Shown: positions 41,629 to 50,303 of the stretch, in pieces | Numbering within the stretch: the first letter of the stretch is position 1 | Layout: every line of letters starts with the position of its first letter | Origin: a beta proteobacterium AAP65 | Lineage (GTDB): Bacteria > Pseudomonadota > Gammaproteobacteria > Burkholderiales > Burkholderiaceae_C | NCBI GenBank assembly: GCA_001295865.1 | Contig: LJHW01000030.1 | Location: forward strand, 1-64,000 | DNA length: 64,000 bases | Reading direction: 5' to 3' | Notes under the pieces: model-generated | Databases searched by the model: none | What the model was told of the DNA's origin: nothing | Seen by the model: only the letters and a program-made list of their open reading frames with translations | Translations under genes and position numbers: made by a program

Positions 41629-42825
41629 TCACCCCGGCACAGGCGCCATGCGGCGCGTGAGCCAGGAACCGGCGCCCACCGCGCCGCCCACCACCCAGAA
41701 CAGCACGCCTGCGCCCACCAGCGCCCCGGCGGCGCCGAAAGCCAACGGCATCAGCGTGCTGCTGGCGTTGATGGCCATCGAACGAAAAGCCAGCGCCTCG
41801 CCGTGGCGGTTGTCGGGCGTGATGTGGTGCAGCATGGACATCACCATGGGCTGCACGCTGCCCAGGCTGATGCCGAGCAGCACCGCCAGGCCGCCCATCA
41901 CCAGCGGGTTGGGCGCAAAGGGGTAGAGCGCGAAGACACAGCCTGCCGCCACCATGGCCGAACGCAGCACCGTGCGTTCGCTCAGCCGGTGCGCCATGAA
42001 GGGGATGAGCAGCCGGATGCCGGTGACGGCCAGCGTGAAGGTGCCCAGGATCAGGCCGATGGTGCTGGCGCTGAAGCCGCGTTCATGGCCCAGCACGGGC
42101 ACGGCGAAGGTGTGCACATCCCAGCAGGTGGCGAGCAGCCAGTTCACCACCAGCAGGCGCTTCATGCCCGGGGCTTTCAGGATGTCCCAGGCGCGGCGGC
42201 CGGCCACCACCGCTGCAGCGCCCGCCGGCGCCAGGCGCGGCACCAGGCGTGCGGAGGCGATGCTCACCAGCGGCATCAGCAGCAACACCGCGTAGGCCGC
42301 GCGGTAGCCCCAGGCGTCGATGACGAAGCCGGTGAGCACCGGGCCCAGCACGTTGGAGAAACTCGGTGCGATGCCGAGCCAGCTGAACACACGCACACGC
42401 TCGACGTTGTCGCGCGCGGCCACACCGCCGGTGCGCTGGATGGTCAGCATGCCCACGTTGGTGCCGCCGCCCGTGAGCAGCGCCCCGCCGCACAGCAGCA
42501 CGAACTGCAACGGCCCGCTGACCCAGGTGCTCAGCAGCGCCAGCAGACAGCCCAGCAAGGTCAGCCCCACGGCCCACGCCACGGGACGGTGGTAACCGTA
42601 GCGGTCGGCCAGGCGGCCGGCCTGCAGCGCGGTGAACACCGCCGCCGCGGCGAACAGGGCCAGCAGCAGGCCCACGCTCCAGGCGCTGTAGCCCTGGCTC
42701 AGCGTCTGCAGCGGCGCGGCCAGGCGCAAACCGGCCATGGCCGAATGCATGCCCAACTGGCCGGCGATCAGCGCGGCCAGCACCGGCGGGCTGCCGGCAC
42801 TGCGGTGGGCTTGGGGTTCAGGCAT
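41629..42825 (-). CDS. MFS transporter
   Basis: This 398-residue protein has about 12 hydrophobic helices with the MFS loop-2 pattern near residue 70 (GRLADRYGYHRPVAWAVG) and an equivalent in the second half. No substrate can be assigned; the nearest fold type is drug/metabolite efflux. ATG 42825 overlaps the end of rmuC by 8 bp, making it the last gene of the six-gene minus-strand operon that begins with the histone-deacetylase-family gene. Confidence 0.88.
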   Translation of the reverse strand: MPEPQAHRSAGSPPVLAALIAGQLGMHSAMAGLRLAAPLQTLSQGYSAWSVGLLLALFAAAAVFTALQAGRLADRYGYHRPVAWAVGLTLLGCLLALLSTWVSGPLQFVLLCGGALLTGGGTNVGMLTIQRTGGVAARDNVERVRVFSWLGIAPSFSNVLGPVLTGFVIDAWGYRAAYAVLLLMPLVSIASARLVPRLAPAGAAAVVAGRRAWDILKAPGMKRLLVVNWLLATCWDVHTFAVPVLGHERGFSASTIGLILGTFTLAVTGIRLLIPFMAHRLSERTVLRSAMVAAGCVFALYPFAPNPLVMGGLAVLLGISLGSVQPMVMSMLHHITPDNRHGEALAFRSMAINASSTLMPLAFGAAGALVGAGVLFWVVGGAVGAGSWLTRRMAPVPG

Positions 42826-44098
42826 CGGGGTCGGCGGCGGGGTCGGCAGCGGGCAGCGCGCCCAGCGCGGGCAACAAGCGTGTCACTTGGTTGTCGGGCA
42901 AGGCTTCCACGTTCTTGAGCTGGCGCGCCATGGCACGCGTGCGCACGGCGGCGGCGTCCAGCGTGTCGGTGGCTTCGCCGAGCTTTTTCTTCATCTTGTC
43001 GAGCACGTCGCCGAACTTGCCGAACTCGGTTTTCACGGCGCCCAGCACCTCCCAGACCTCGGCCGAACGTTTCTCCAGCGCCAGCGTGCGAAAGCCCATC
43101 TGCAGGCTGTTCAGCAGCGCCAGCAGCGTGGTGGGGCCCGCCAGCATCACCTTGTGCTCGCGCTGCAGGGCCTCGGCCAGGCCGGGACGGCGCAGCGCCT
43201 CGGCGTACAGGCTTTCCGAGGGCAGGAAGAGGATGGCGAAATCGGTCGTGTGCGGCGGCGCGAGGTATTTCTCGCGGATGCTGCGCGCTTCCAGCCGCAG
43301 CCGGGTTTCGATGCCTTTGGCCGCGGCTTCCACGGCGGCGGGGTCGGCGCGGTCTTGTGCGTCGAGCAGGCGTTCGTGGTCTTCACGCGGGAACTTGGCG
43401 TCGATGGGCAACCACAGCGGCGCGCCGTCGGCGCGCTGCCCGGGCAGGCGCAGCGCGAACTCCACGCGCTCGTTGCTGCCGGGCACGGTGGCCACGTTGG
43501 CGGCGTACTGCTCGGGCGTGAACACCTGTTCCAGCAGGCCGGCGAGTTGCAGCTCACCGAAGATGCCGCGTGTCTTCACGTTGTTCAGCACGCGGTGCAG
43601 CGAGCCCACGTCGCGCGCCAGGCCCTGCATCTCGCCCAGGCCCAGGTGCACCTGCTCCAGGCGCTCGGCCACCTGCTTGAAGCTTTCGCCCAGGCGCTGC
43701 TCCAGCGTGGCGTGCAGCTTCTCGTCCACCGTGGCGCGCATCTGCTCGAGCTTCTTCTCGTTGCCTTCCTGCAGCGCGGTCAGGCGCTGCTCCACCGTGC
43801 CGCGCACCTCGGCCAGTCGGCGGTCGTTGGCGGCGCCCAGGGCGCGCAGCTGCTCGGCCAGGGTCTCGATCTGCGTGCGCGCGGTTTCGCCGGCTTGTGC
43901 CAGCACCAGCTGCTGGAAGCGCGCCAGGTCGGCGCGCGTGGCCTGGCCCTGGCGGGCCAGCTCGTCGCGCAACTCGCGTTCCAGGCGCTCGGCGTGGCTG
44001 GCGCTGCGGTCTTCGGTCCGGCGGAGGAGCAAAGCCACCGCGAGCGCCAGGTTCAGCGCCAGCAGCGCCAGCGCGGCGTAGGCCAGCCAGGGCGGCAT
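42818..44098 (-). CDS. rmuC: DNA recombination protein RmuC
   Basis: RmuC limits inversion at short inverted repeats and has a PD-(D/E)XK-like nuclease core. The 426-residue protein has an N-terminal membrane helix (WLAYAALALLALNLALAVAL), a long coiled coil (about 30-170) and the core with LPIDAKFPREDHERLLDA, FLPSESLYAEAL and VMLAGPTTLLALLNSLQMGF. I start at ATG 44098, which forms TGATG with the stop of the dehydrogenase gene; a TTG one codon earlier is possible. Confidence 0.95.
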   Translation of the reverse strand: MPPWLAYAALALLALNLALAVALLLRRTEDRSASHAERLERELRDELARQGQATRADLARFQQLVLAQAGETARTQIETLAEQLRALGAANDRRLAEVRGTVEQRLTALQEGNEKKLEQMRATVDEKLHATLEQRLGESFKQVAERLEQVHLGLGEMQGLARDVGSLHRVLNNVKTRGIFGELQLAGLLEQVFTPEQYAANVATVPGSNERVEFALRLPGQRADGAPLWLPIDAKFPREDHERLLDAQDRADPAAVEAAAKGIETRLRLEARSIREKYLAPPHTTDFAILFLPSESLYAEALRRPGLAEALQREHKVMLAGPTTLLALLNSLQMGFRTLALEKRSAEVWEVLGAVKTEFGKFGDVLDKMKKKLGEATDTLDAAAVRTRAMARQLKNVEALPDNQVTRLLPALGALPAADPAADPDA

Positions 44099-45096
44099 CA
44101 AACGCGTGGCGTGAACTGCCCGGCATTGATGGCCGTGAGCGGCGCGGCGCCGCGGCCCAGCACGGCGATCAGGTTGTCAGCCGCCAACTGCGCCATGGCC
44201 CGGCGCGTGGCCACGGTGGCGCTGGCGATGTGCGGCGTGAGCACGACGTTGGGCACGGTCAGCAGCGCCGGGTTCAAGGCCGGCTCGCCTTCAAAAACGT
44301 CCAGGCCCGCCGCGGCGATGCGCCCGGCGCGCAGCGCCTCGGCCAAAGCCGCGTCGTCCACGATGCCGCCGCGCGCGATGTTGGTGAGCGTGGCGGTCGG
44401 CTTCATCTGCGCGATCTCTGCCGCAGCGATGCAGTGGTGGTTTTCGGGTGTGTAGGGCAGCACGAGCACGAGGTGGTCGGCTTCCTTCAGCAGCGTGGCC
44501 TTGTCGACCCAGGTGGCGCCCACGGCAGCCTCGGTCTCGGCTGGCAGCCGGCTGCGGTTGTGATAGATCACCTTCATGCCGAAGCCGTGGTGGCCGCGTT
44601 TGGCAATCGCCTGGCCGATGCGGCCCATGCCCAGGATGCCCAGCGTGCTGCCATGCACGTCGCCGCCGGCGAACATGTCGTAGGCCCACTTCGTCCACTC
44701 GCCGCGACGCAGGAAATGTTCGCTCTCGGCCATTCGGCGGGCCGCGGCCATCATCAGCGCGAAGCCGAAGTCGGCGGTGCTTTCCGTCAGCACATCGGGT
44801 GTGTTGGTGGCCCACACGCCGGCGGCATTGAAGGCCGCGATGTCGAAGTTGTTGTAGCCCACGGCCATGTTGGCGACGATGCGCAGCTGCGGGTTGGCGG
44901 CCAGCACCTCGGCGTCGACGCGGTCGCCGCCCGTGGTGAAGGCGCCTACCTTGCCCTGCAGGCGCTGCGTGAGCTCGGCCTTGCTGTAGATGGTGTCGTC
45001 GGGGTTGTGTGCGACTTCGAAGTGCTCGCGCAGTTGCTCGACGATCTCGGGGAAAACGGCACGGGCGATCAGGATGGCGGGGCGTGGGGCGCTCAT
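44098..45096 (-). CDS. D-2-hydroxyacid dehydrogenase (glyoxylate/hydroxypyruvate reductase type)
   Basis: This 332-residue NAD(P)H-dependent enzyme is of the GyaR/GhrB kind. It has the Rossmann motif GSTLGILGMGRIGQAIAKRG, the catalytic Arg in NIARGGIVDD, Glu in LDVFEGEPALNP and His in VVLTPHIASATVATR. It probably reduces glyoxylate or hydroxypyruvate, but other 2-oxoacids are possible. ATG 45096 has GAGAG upstream. The gene follows the nitroreductase after 23 bp and overlaps rmuC by one base. Confidence 0.93.
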   Translation of the reverse strand: MSAPRPAILIARAVFPEIVEQLREHFEVAHNPDDTIYSKAELTQRLQGKVGAFTTGGDRVDAEVLAANPQLRIVANMAVGYNNFDIAAFNAAGVWATNTPDVLTESTADFGFALMMAAARRMAESEHFLRRGEWTKWAYDMFAGGDVHGSTLGILGMGRIGQAIAKRGHHGFGMKVIYHNRSRLPAETEAAVGATWVDKATLLKEADHLVLVLPYTPENHHCIAAAEIAQMKPTATLTNIARGGIVDDAALAEALRAGRIAAAGLDVFEGEPALNPALLTVPNVVLTPHIASATVATRRAMAQLAADNLIAVLGRGAAPLTAINAGQFTPRV

Positions 45097-45119
45097 GGGC
45101 GGGGCTCTCGATCAGTGAA

Positions 45120-45851
45120 TCATTCGTGGAAACGAGCGAAGCCGGCCACCGGCTCGCGCTCGGTGATCAGCGTGTTCTCCACCGCCGCCGGGTCGGCGTG
45201 GCCGAGCGACATGCCGCAAACCAGCATTTGCGAATCGGGCAGCGAAAGGTGGCGCGCGATGATGCGGTGGAACTGCGTGAAGGCGGCTTGTGGGCAGGTG
45301 TCCAGGCCCCGGGCGCGCGCGGCCACCATCACGTTCTGCAGGAACATGCCGTAGTCGAGCCAGCTGCCCTGGCGCATCACACGGTCGATGGTGAACATCA
45401 GGCCCACGGGCGCGCCGAAGAAGGCGTAATTGCGGCCGTGCTGGGCGTGCATGCGCAACTTGTCGGCCTTGCCGATACCCAGCAGCGAATACAGGTCCCA
45501 GCCCACCTTGCGGCGGCGGTCGATGTAGGGGCTGACCCATTCGGTGGGGTAGTAGGCGTACTCCTCGCTGTGGGTGGCGCGCTCTTCCGGGTTGTCGTGC
45601 ACGGCCAGGATGTCGCGCGATAGCGCCGCGAGCTTCTCGCCCGTCAGCACGTGCACCTGCCAGGGCTGGGTGTTGGTGCCCGAAGGCGCGCGGGAAGCCA
45701 GCGCGAGGATGTCTTCGATCACCTCGCGCGGCACCGGCGTGGGCAGGAAGGCGCGGATGGAGCGGCGCGACAGCAAAGCGGCATCCACCGCGGCGGTGGT
45801 GGCGGGTGTGACGGGCGCAGCCAGCGCGTCGGCAACGGTGGGCAGGCTCAT
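45120..45851 (-). CDS. Nitroreductase-family FMN protein
   Basis: This 243-residue flavoprotein has the nitroreductase signature: SRRSIRAFLPTPVP for FMN phosphate binding, SRAPSGTNTQPWQVHVL, and a C-terminal LVCGMSLGHADP. Such enzymes reduce nitroaromatics, quinones or enoates with NAD(P)H; the physiological substrate is not evident. ATG 45851 overlaps the thioesterase stop (ATGA), so it is translationally coupled. Confidence 0.92.
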   Translation of the reverse strand: MSLPTVADALAAPVTPATTAAVDAALLSRRSIRAFLPTPVPREVIEDILALASRAPSGTNTQPWQVHVLTGEKLAALSRDILAVHDNPEERATHSEEYAYYPTEWVSPYIDRRRKVGWDLYSLLGIGKADKLRMHAQHGRNYAFFGAPVGLMFTIDRVMRQGSWLDYGMFLQNVMVAARARGLDTCPQAAFTQFHRIIARHLSLPDSQMLVCGMSLGHADPAAVENTLITEREPVAGFARFHE

Positions 45852-46321
45852 GCAGGGCTTTCAGCAGCAGGGGTGGGAACACACAGCGGCGCCAGCACGG
45901 CGCGCAGCTTTTCCGGCAGCGGCACCGGGCGGCGCGTGGCGCGGTCGACGTAGACGTGCACAAAACTGCCCAGCGCCGCGCAAAGCGGCGCGTTGTCGGC
46001 GAACAGGCCAAGTTCGTAACTCACGCTGCTGCCGCCCAGGCGCGCCACGCGCAGGCCCACCTGCACGGCTTGCGGAAAGCCGACGCTCTCGAAGTAGTGA
46101 CACTGCGTGTGCACCACGAGGCCGATGACCTCGCCGCCGTGGATGTCCAGCGCGCCGGCTTCGATGAGCGTGCGGTTGACCGCCGTGTCGAAGCAGCTGT
46201 AGTAGACGACGTTATTGAGGTGGCCGTAGACGTCGTTGTCCATCCAGCGCGTGGTGATGGGCTGGAACAGCGGGAAGTGCGAACGTGGCAAGGCTTGCGG
46301 GCGGGGCGTTGACGTGCTCAT
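45848..46321 (-). CDS. Acyl-CoA thioesterase (4HBT hotdog fold)
   Basis: The 157-residue hotdog-fold protein carries the 4HBT/YbgC active-site pattern [20 protein letters not shown] with catalytic Asp, followed by a central helix and [15 protein letters not shown]. It hydrolyses acyl-CoA or acyl-ACP of unknown chain type. The start ATG 46321 overlaps the end of the histone-deacetylase-family gene by 4 bp, and its own end overlaps the nitroreductase start. Confidence 0.93.
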   Translation of the reverse strand: MSTSTPRPQALPRSHFPLFQPITTRWMDNDVYGHLNNVVYYSCFDTAVNRTLIEAGALDIHGGEVIGLVVHTQCHYFESVGFPQAVQVGLRVARLGGSSVSYELGLFADNAPLCAALGSFVHVYVDRATRRPVPLPEKLRAVLAPLCVPTPAAESPA

Positions 46322-47331
46322 CGTGCGGCCGATTCTTCCACCGCGGCCGCCGGCGGCCTGTCGCCTGTGCGGCCTTGCCAGCCCTGCCAGGATTGCCAGG
46401 CCAGTTCCAGGGTGCGGCGCTGGATCTCGACCGTGGTGTGGATGTCGCGCCCATAACCGCCGGCCATGCTCAGCGCCACCGGGATGCCGCGTTCCCGCAG
46501 GGTGGCCAGCACGCGGCGGTCGCGCTCGGCCAGGCCCTCGGCCGTGACCTTCAGCCGGCCCAGGCGGTCGTTCTCGTGGGGGTCGGCACCGGCCAGGTAG
46601 AAGGCCAGGCCGGGCGGGTTGCGGCCATGGCGCGTGAAGGCCTGGGCCAGCGCGGCGTCCAGCGCTGCCAGGTACTCGTCATCGCCGCAGCCATCGGGCA
46701 GTTCAACGTCCAGATCACTCGCTTCCTTGCGGAAAGGGAAGTTGCGCGCGCCGTGCAGGCTGAGGGTGAAGACGCTCTCGTCGTCGCGGAAGATGCTGGC
46801 GGTGCCGTTGCCCTGGTGCACGTCCAGGTCGATGACGATCACGCGCAGCAACCGCCGCGGGCCGGGCAGCGCGCGGCGGTGCCACTCGGCCTGCATCAGC
46901 CGCGCGGCCACCGCCACGTCGTTAAATACACAGTAGCCCGAGCCCTTGTGCGCGTAGGCGTGGTGCGTACCGCCCGCGAGGTTGGCCGCCACGCCCTGGC
47001 CGGCCCGCCCGCCCTGCCCGAACAGCGCCGCACGCGCCGCCTGGATGGTGGCACCCACCGAGCGCCGCGAGCGCGCCACCATGCGCTCAGACCACGGGAA
47101 GCCGATCTCGCGCTGCTGCGCGGCGCTGGTGCTGCCCTCGGCCACGGCAGCGATCCAGGCCGGCTCGTGGGCCAGCGCCAGTTCACCGTCGCTGGCCGGC
47201 TCGGCCTCCTGCAGATGCACCCCGGGCAGCGTGGCCTGCACGGCCTCGCGCAGCAGGCGGTACTTGGGCATCGGGAAGCTGTGGCCCTCGGGCAAGGGCA
47301 AAACGAACTGGTCGGAGTGGAAGGCGAGCAC
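46318..47331 (-). CDS. Histone-deacetylase-family deacetylase
   Basis: This 337-residue arginase/HDAC-fold protein resembles bacterial class II/acetylpolyamine or acetoin-utilisation deacetylases. Metal and catalytic residues are visible: [19 protein letters not shown] (His pair), [16 protein letters not shown] (Asp/His zinc ligands) and [14 protein letters not shown] (third ligand Asp). The substrate is unknown. I start at GTG 47331, where family members begin ([17 protein letters not shown]), although no strong ribosome-binding site is present; ATG 47391 would add 20 residues and run into the phasin promoter. First gene of the six-gene minus-strand operon, divergent from the phasin gene. 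Confidence 0.92.
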   Translation of the reverse strand: MLAFHSDQFVLPLPEGHSFPMPKYRLLREAVQATLPGVHLQEAEPASDGELALAHEPAWIAAVAEGSTSAAQQREIGFPWSERMVARSRRSVGATIQAARAALFGQGGRAGQGVAANLAGGTHHAYAHKGSGYCVFNDVAVAARLMQAEWHRRALPGPRRLLRVIVIDLDVHQGNGTASIFRDDESVFTLSLHGARNFPFRKEASDLDVELPDGCGDDEYLAALDAALAQAFTRHGRNPPGLAFYLAGADPHENDRLGRLKVTAEGLAERDRRVLATLRERGIPVALSMAGGYGRDIHTTVEIQRRTLELAWQSWQGWQGRTGDRPPAAAVEESAAR

Positions 47332-47362
47332 GGACGGTGATTCTAGGAAGCCACCCCTAGAT

Positions 47363-47377
47363 TGCTGCACCGCAACA
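47363..47377 (+). promoter_or_regulatory. PhaR-like operator, upstream site
   Basis: TGCTGC-ACC-GCAACA is an imperfect 6-3-6 palindrome lying 9 bp upstream of the phasin -35 hexamer. It has the same form as the downstream site and matches the TGC/GCA-rich operators of the PHB-sensing repressor PhaR. Confidence 0.6.
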
Positions 47378-47385
47378 AAAAGCGC

Positions 47386-47413
47386 TTGCAAACCCCGGGT
47401 CGACCCCTATACT
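47386..47413 (+). promoter_or_regulatory. Phasin promoter
   Basis: TTGCAA (47386-47391) and TATACT (47408-47413) are 16 bp apart, with the phasin start 78 bp downstream of the -10 element. It is flanked by two PhaR-like palindromes, a typical repressor arrangement. Confidence 0.75.
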
Positions 47414-47421
47414 CCTATTCA

Positions 47422-47436
47422 TGTTGCAGCGCAGCA
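47422..47436 (+). promoter_or_regulatory. PhaR-like operator, start-site copy
   Basis: TGTTGC-AGC-GCAGCA is a 6-3-6 palindrome at the expected transcription start, 59 bp from the upstream site. Binding here would block the promoter until PHB granules titrate PhaR. Confidence 0.6.
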
Positions 47437-47490
47437 AATCGGTTCCCAAGCGCGGCAAGGTTTTTTGAACCCACTCCCAGGAGCATCACC

Positions 47491-48051
47491 ATGACCACGA
47501 CTTTCACCCCCGACCAGTTCGTCGCTGCCCAGAAGGCCACCCTCGAAACCCTGTTCGGCCTGACCCACAAGGCTTTTGAAGGCGTCGAAAAGCTCGTCGA
47601 GCTGAACCTGCAGGTCGCCAAGACCACGCTGGCCGAAGCCGCCGAGACCACCAGCGCCGCCATGTCCGTCAAGGACGTGCAAGAGCTGATGAACCTGCAA
47701 GCCAGCCTGCTGCAACCGGCCGCCGAGAAGGCCGCCAGCTACAGCCGCCACGTTTACGAGATCGTCGCCGGCGCCAACGCCGAAGCCACCAAGATGGCCG
47801 AAGCCCAGATGGCCGACAGCCAGAAGAAGGTGCTGGCCCTGGTGGACACCGCCGTCAAGAACGCTCCCGCCGGCTCGGAAAGCGCCGTGGCGATGATGAA
47901 GTCGGCTGTGTCGGCTGCCAACAACGCGTTCGAGTCGGTGCAAAAGGCCGCGAAGCAGGCCACCGAAGTGGCCGAAGCCAACTTCACCACGCTGACCAAC
48001 AGCGCCGTGAAGGCCACGCAGACCGCGACGAAGTCGAAAAAGGCTGCCTGA
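47491..48051 (+). CDS. phaP: Phasin, PHB-granule coat protein
   Basis: Phasins coat polyhydroxybutyrate granules and control their number and size. The 186-residue protein is wholly helical and Ala/Lys-rich with the family opening [20 protein letters not shown], a central [18 protein letters not shown] and a Lys/Ala-rich tail ([11 protein letters not shown]). ATG 47491 follows CAGGAG. Strong promoter, two PhaR-like sites and an ideal terminator indicate a separately controlled, highly expressed gene. No other pha gene is in the window. Confidence 0.96.
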   Translation: MTTTFTPDQFVAAQKATLETLFGLTHKAFEGVEKLVELNLQVAKTTLAEAAETTSAAMSVKDVQELMNLQASLLQPAAEKAASYSRHVYEIVAGANAEATKMAEAQMADSQKKVLALVDTAVKNAPAGSESAVAMMKSAVSAANNAFESVQKAAKQATEVAEANFTTLTNSAVKATQTATKSKKAA

Positions 48052-48156
48052 TCCACGGGGCACGGTGCGGGCGCGGAACTTTCTGCGCGCTGCCCTGCTC
48101 TACACAGCGCCTGGGGGACTTCCAACCCCAGGCCTCTCGTGTGGAAGGTTGTCTTG

Positions 48157-48189
48157 GGCCCGGTGGCGACACCGGGCCTTTTCTTTTTC
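48157..48189 (+). terminator. Strong terminator after phasin
   Basis: GGCCCGGTG (48157-48165) and CACCGGGCC (48170-48178) pair perfectly around GCGA and run into TTTTCTTTTT. The convergent patatin gene stops 6 bp further on. Confidence 0.95.
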
Positions 48190-48194
48190 AGGCG

Positions 48195-49178
48195 TCAGTC
48201 TGGCCGTCCGCCGCGCGCCGTGAGCACCGCGATGCGGGCCTTCAGCGCCGGCAGGGCCTTCAGGGCGGCCTCGCGCCCGGCGATGATGGCGCGGCGGCGC
48301 GCCGTGAAGTCGGCGCTGCCCACGCCGACCAGCGAAGGGCGCAGCACGAGATCGGCCTCGCGCAGCTCGAAGCTGTTGATGCTCTTGCTCATGATTGCGA
48401 AGGTCTGCAGCAGCATCTTCATCGCATCGCCCGTGGCCTGGCCCTCGGGCGGGCTGGAGATGTCCACCGCCAGCACCAGTTCGGCGCCCATCTGGCGCGC
48501 GTAGCGCACCGGCACGGGCGAGACCAGCCCGCCGTCCACGTACTCGCGGTTGCCGATCTTCACCGGCTGGAAGACCGCCGGCACCGCGCTGCTGGCGCGC
48601 ACCGCCACGCCGGTGTCGCCGCGCTGGAAGAGCACGCCAGCGCCGGTGTCGAGATCGGTGGCCACGATGCCCAGCGGCAACTTCATCTGCTCGATGGGCA
48701 GGCCGGCGGTCTGCTCGCGCACGTAGCGCGCCAGCGCCTCGCCGCGGATGAGGCCGCGGCCCGGGAAGGCCCAGTCGGTGATGGCGCCCTCATCCATGGT
48801 CTGTGCCAGCGTGCCCATCTGCATACCAGTCATGCCCGAGGCATAGAGCGCCGCTACCAGGCTGCCCGCCGAGGTGCCTACCACCAGTGCCGGGCGGATG
48901 CCGTTTTCTTCCAGCACCTGGATGACGCCGATGTGCGCAAAACCGCGCGCGGCCCCACCGCCCAGCGCCAGGCCGATGCGCGGTGGGCGCGGGGCAAAGA
49001 CCGGTGCCGGCGCGGGTGCAGGTGGGGGTGCAAGCGGCGGCGCGGCGACGGGCTTCACCGCCGTGTCAGTGGCGGCCACCGGGGGCGCGGTCGGCTGAGA
49101 TACCGGCGGCGGCACGGGCACGGTCTGGCATCCCGCCAGGGCCAGCACGGCGGCAGCCAGGAACAGTTGTTTTTTCAT
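48195..49178 (-). CDS. Patatin-like phospholipase lipoprotein
   Basis: This 327-residue protein has a lipoprotein signal (MKKQLFLAAAVLALAGC, lipobox LAGC, lipidated Cys17), a long Pro/Ala/Val linker (about 18-62) and a patatin domain. The domain has the oxyanion loop GLALGGGAARGFAHIG, nucleophile Ser in VVGTSAGSLVA and catalytic Asp in EYVDGGLVSP. It resembles the RssA/NTE group and probably hydrolyses phospholipid or acyl esters in the envelope. The start is ATG 49178. It is monocistronic as far as seen and diverges from the sulfur cluster. Confidence 0.93.
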   Translation of the reverse strand: MKKQLFLAAAVLALAGCQTVPVPPPVSQPTAPPVAATDTAVKPVAAPPLAPPPAPAPAPVFAPRPPRIGLALGGGAARGFAHIGVIQVLEENGIRPALVVGTSAGSLVAALYASGMTGMQMGTLAQTMDEGAITDWAFPGRGLIRGEALARYVREQTAGLPIEQMKLPLGIVATDLDTGAGVLFQRGDTGVAVRASSAVPAVFQPVKIGNREYVDGGLVSPVPVRYARQMGAELVLAVDISSPPEGQATGDAMKMLLQTFAIMSKSINSFELREADLVLRPSLVGVGSADFTARRRAIIAGREAALKALPALKARIAVLTARGGRPD

Positions 49179-49246
49179 GGTGTGATTCTAGGAAGGGCAC
49201 TTGATCGCCCAGACCAAATGCTTAAATGCATATAAGGCGATTCCAA

Positions 49247-49266
49247 TTATTTACTTCCAGAAATAA
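49247..49266 (+). promoter_or_regulatory. AT-rich inverted repeat upstream of the sulfur cluster
   Basis: TTATTT (49247-49252) and AAATAA (49261-49266) form an inverted repeat with an 8-bp spacer, inside an AT-rich region also holding TATAAG (49230-49235), in otherwise G+C-rich DNA. It is a plausible LysR-type (CysB-like) operator for the rightward transport/cys genes beginning at 49320. Confidence 0.45.
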
Positions 49267-49319
49267 CACTGGCTGCCTACAGTCGCCGCTTCCCGGCCTC
49301 GGTGGGCTGGGGGCTCCCC

Positions 49320-50285
49320 ATGAAAATCCGCGACCTCGACCTTTCCGACACGCCCCTCAACGCCGAGCACCAGGCGCTGGGCTTGCCGCCCGTGGAGAAA
49401 GGGCTGGCTGCTTCGCCGCTGCACCCGGTGCTGCGCGCGGCCATGTGGTCGGTGCTGCTTTTGTTGGCGGGCGTGATCGCCTGGTTGGGCACGCGCCTGG
49501 CCCAGCAGCACGACAGCTGGCAGATCGTCAGCGCCGTTCTGCACTCTGAGGCCTTCTGGTGGGCCGTGCTCGTCGGGCTGATCGCCCAGGCCATCGACGG
49601 CGCCCTGGGCATGGCCTACGGCATCACCTCCACCAGCTTTCTGCTGGCCACCGGCTCGCCACCCGCCGTGGCCAGCGCCAGCGTGCACATCGCCGAGGTG
49701 TTCACCACGGGCGTGTCGGGTGTGGCGCACGTGAAGCTGGGCAACGTCAGCCGCCAGTTGTTCTTGCGCCTGCTGCTGCCGGGCATCGCGGGCGCGGTGC
49801 TCGGGGCCTGGGCGGTCTCCAGCATGGACGGCGACACGATCAAGCCCTTCGTCGCCGCCTACCTGCTTGGCATGGGGCTCTTCGTGCTGAGCAAGGCCTT
49901 CCGCAAGCGCCGCCCCAACCACGGCGAGCTGCGCCACGTGGCCAAGCTGGGCCTGCTGGGCGGTTTTGTCGATGCAGCCGGCGGCGGCGGCTGGGGCCCG
50001 GTGGTCACCACCACGCTGGTAGGCACCGGCCACGACCCCCGCACCACCATCGGCTCGGTGAACCTGGCCGAGTTTTTTCTCACCTTCGTCAGCGCTGGCG
50101 TTTTCAGTCTGCTCGTGGAGCAGACACCCTGGCCCACCGTCGCCGGCCTGGTCGTGGGCGGTCTTTTTGCCGCCCCCTTGGCCGCCATGATGACGCGCCG
50201 CCTGTCCACGCGCACCCTGCTGGTGCTGGTGGGCGTGGTGATCGTCAGCATCAGCCTGTTCAACCTGGGGCAAGCCCTGGCCTGA
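49320..50285 (+). CDS. TauE/SafE-family sulfite/sulfate permease
   Basis: This 321-residue membrane protein has about eight hydrophobic helices and the two TSUP repeats, seen as GLIAQAIDGALGMAYGITST and GLLGGFVDAAGGGGWGPVVT. Members move sulfite, sulfate, thiosulfate or organosulfonates; the position 18 bp before cysI points to an inorganic sulfur anion. I start at ATG 49320 rather than the in-frame codon 6 residues earlier, since a G-rich stretch (GGGGGC) precedes it. First gene of the cys cluster. Confidence 0.9.
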   Translation: MKIRDLDLSDTPLNAEHQALGLPPVEKGLAASPLHPVLRAAMWSVLLLLAGVIAWLGTRLAQQHDSWQIVSAVLHSEAFWWAVLVGLIAQAIDGALGMAYGITSTSFLLATGSPPAVASASVHIAEVFTTGVSGVAHVKLGNVSRQLFLRLLLPGIAGAVLGAWAVSSMDGDTIKPFVAAYLLGMGLFVLSKAFRKRRPNHGELRHVAKLGLLGGFVDAAGGGGWGPVVTTTLVGTGHDPRTTIGSVNLAEFFLTFVSAGVFSLLVEQTPWPTVAGLVVGGLFAAPLAAMMTRRLSTRTLLVLVGVVIVSISLFNLGQALA

Positions 50286-50303
50286 AGCGCTACACCTTCA
50301 TCT

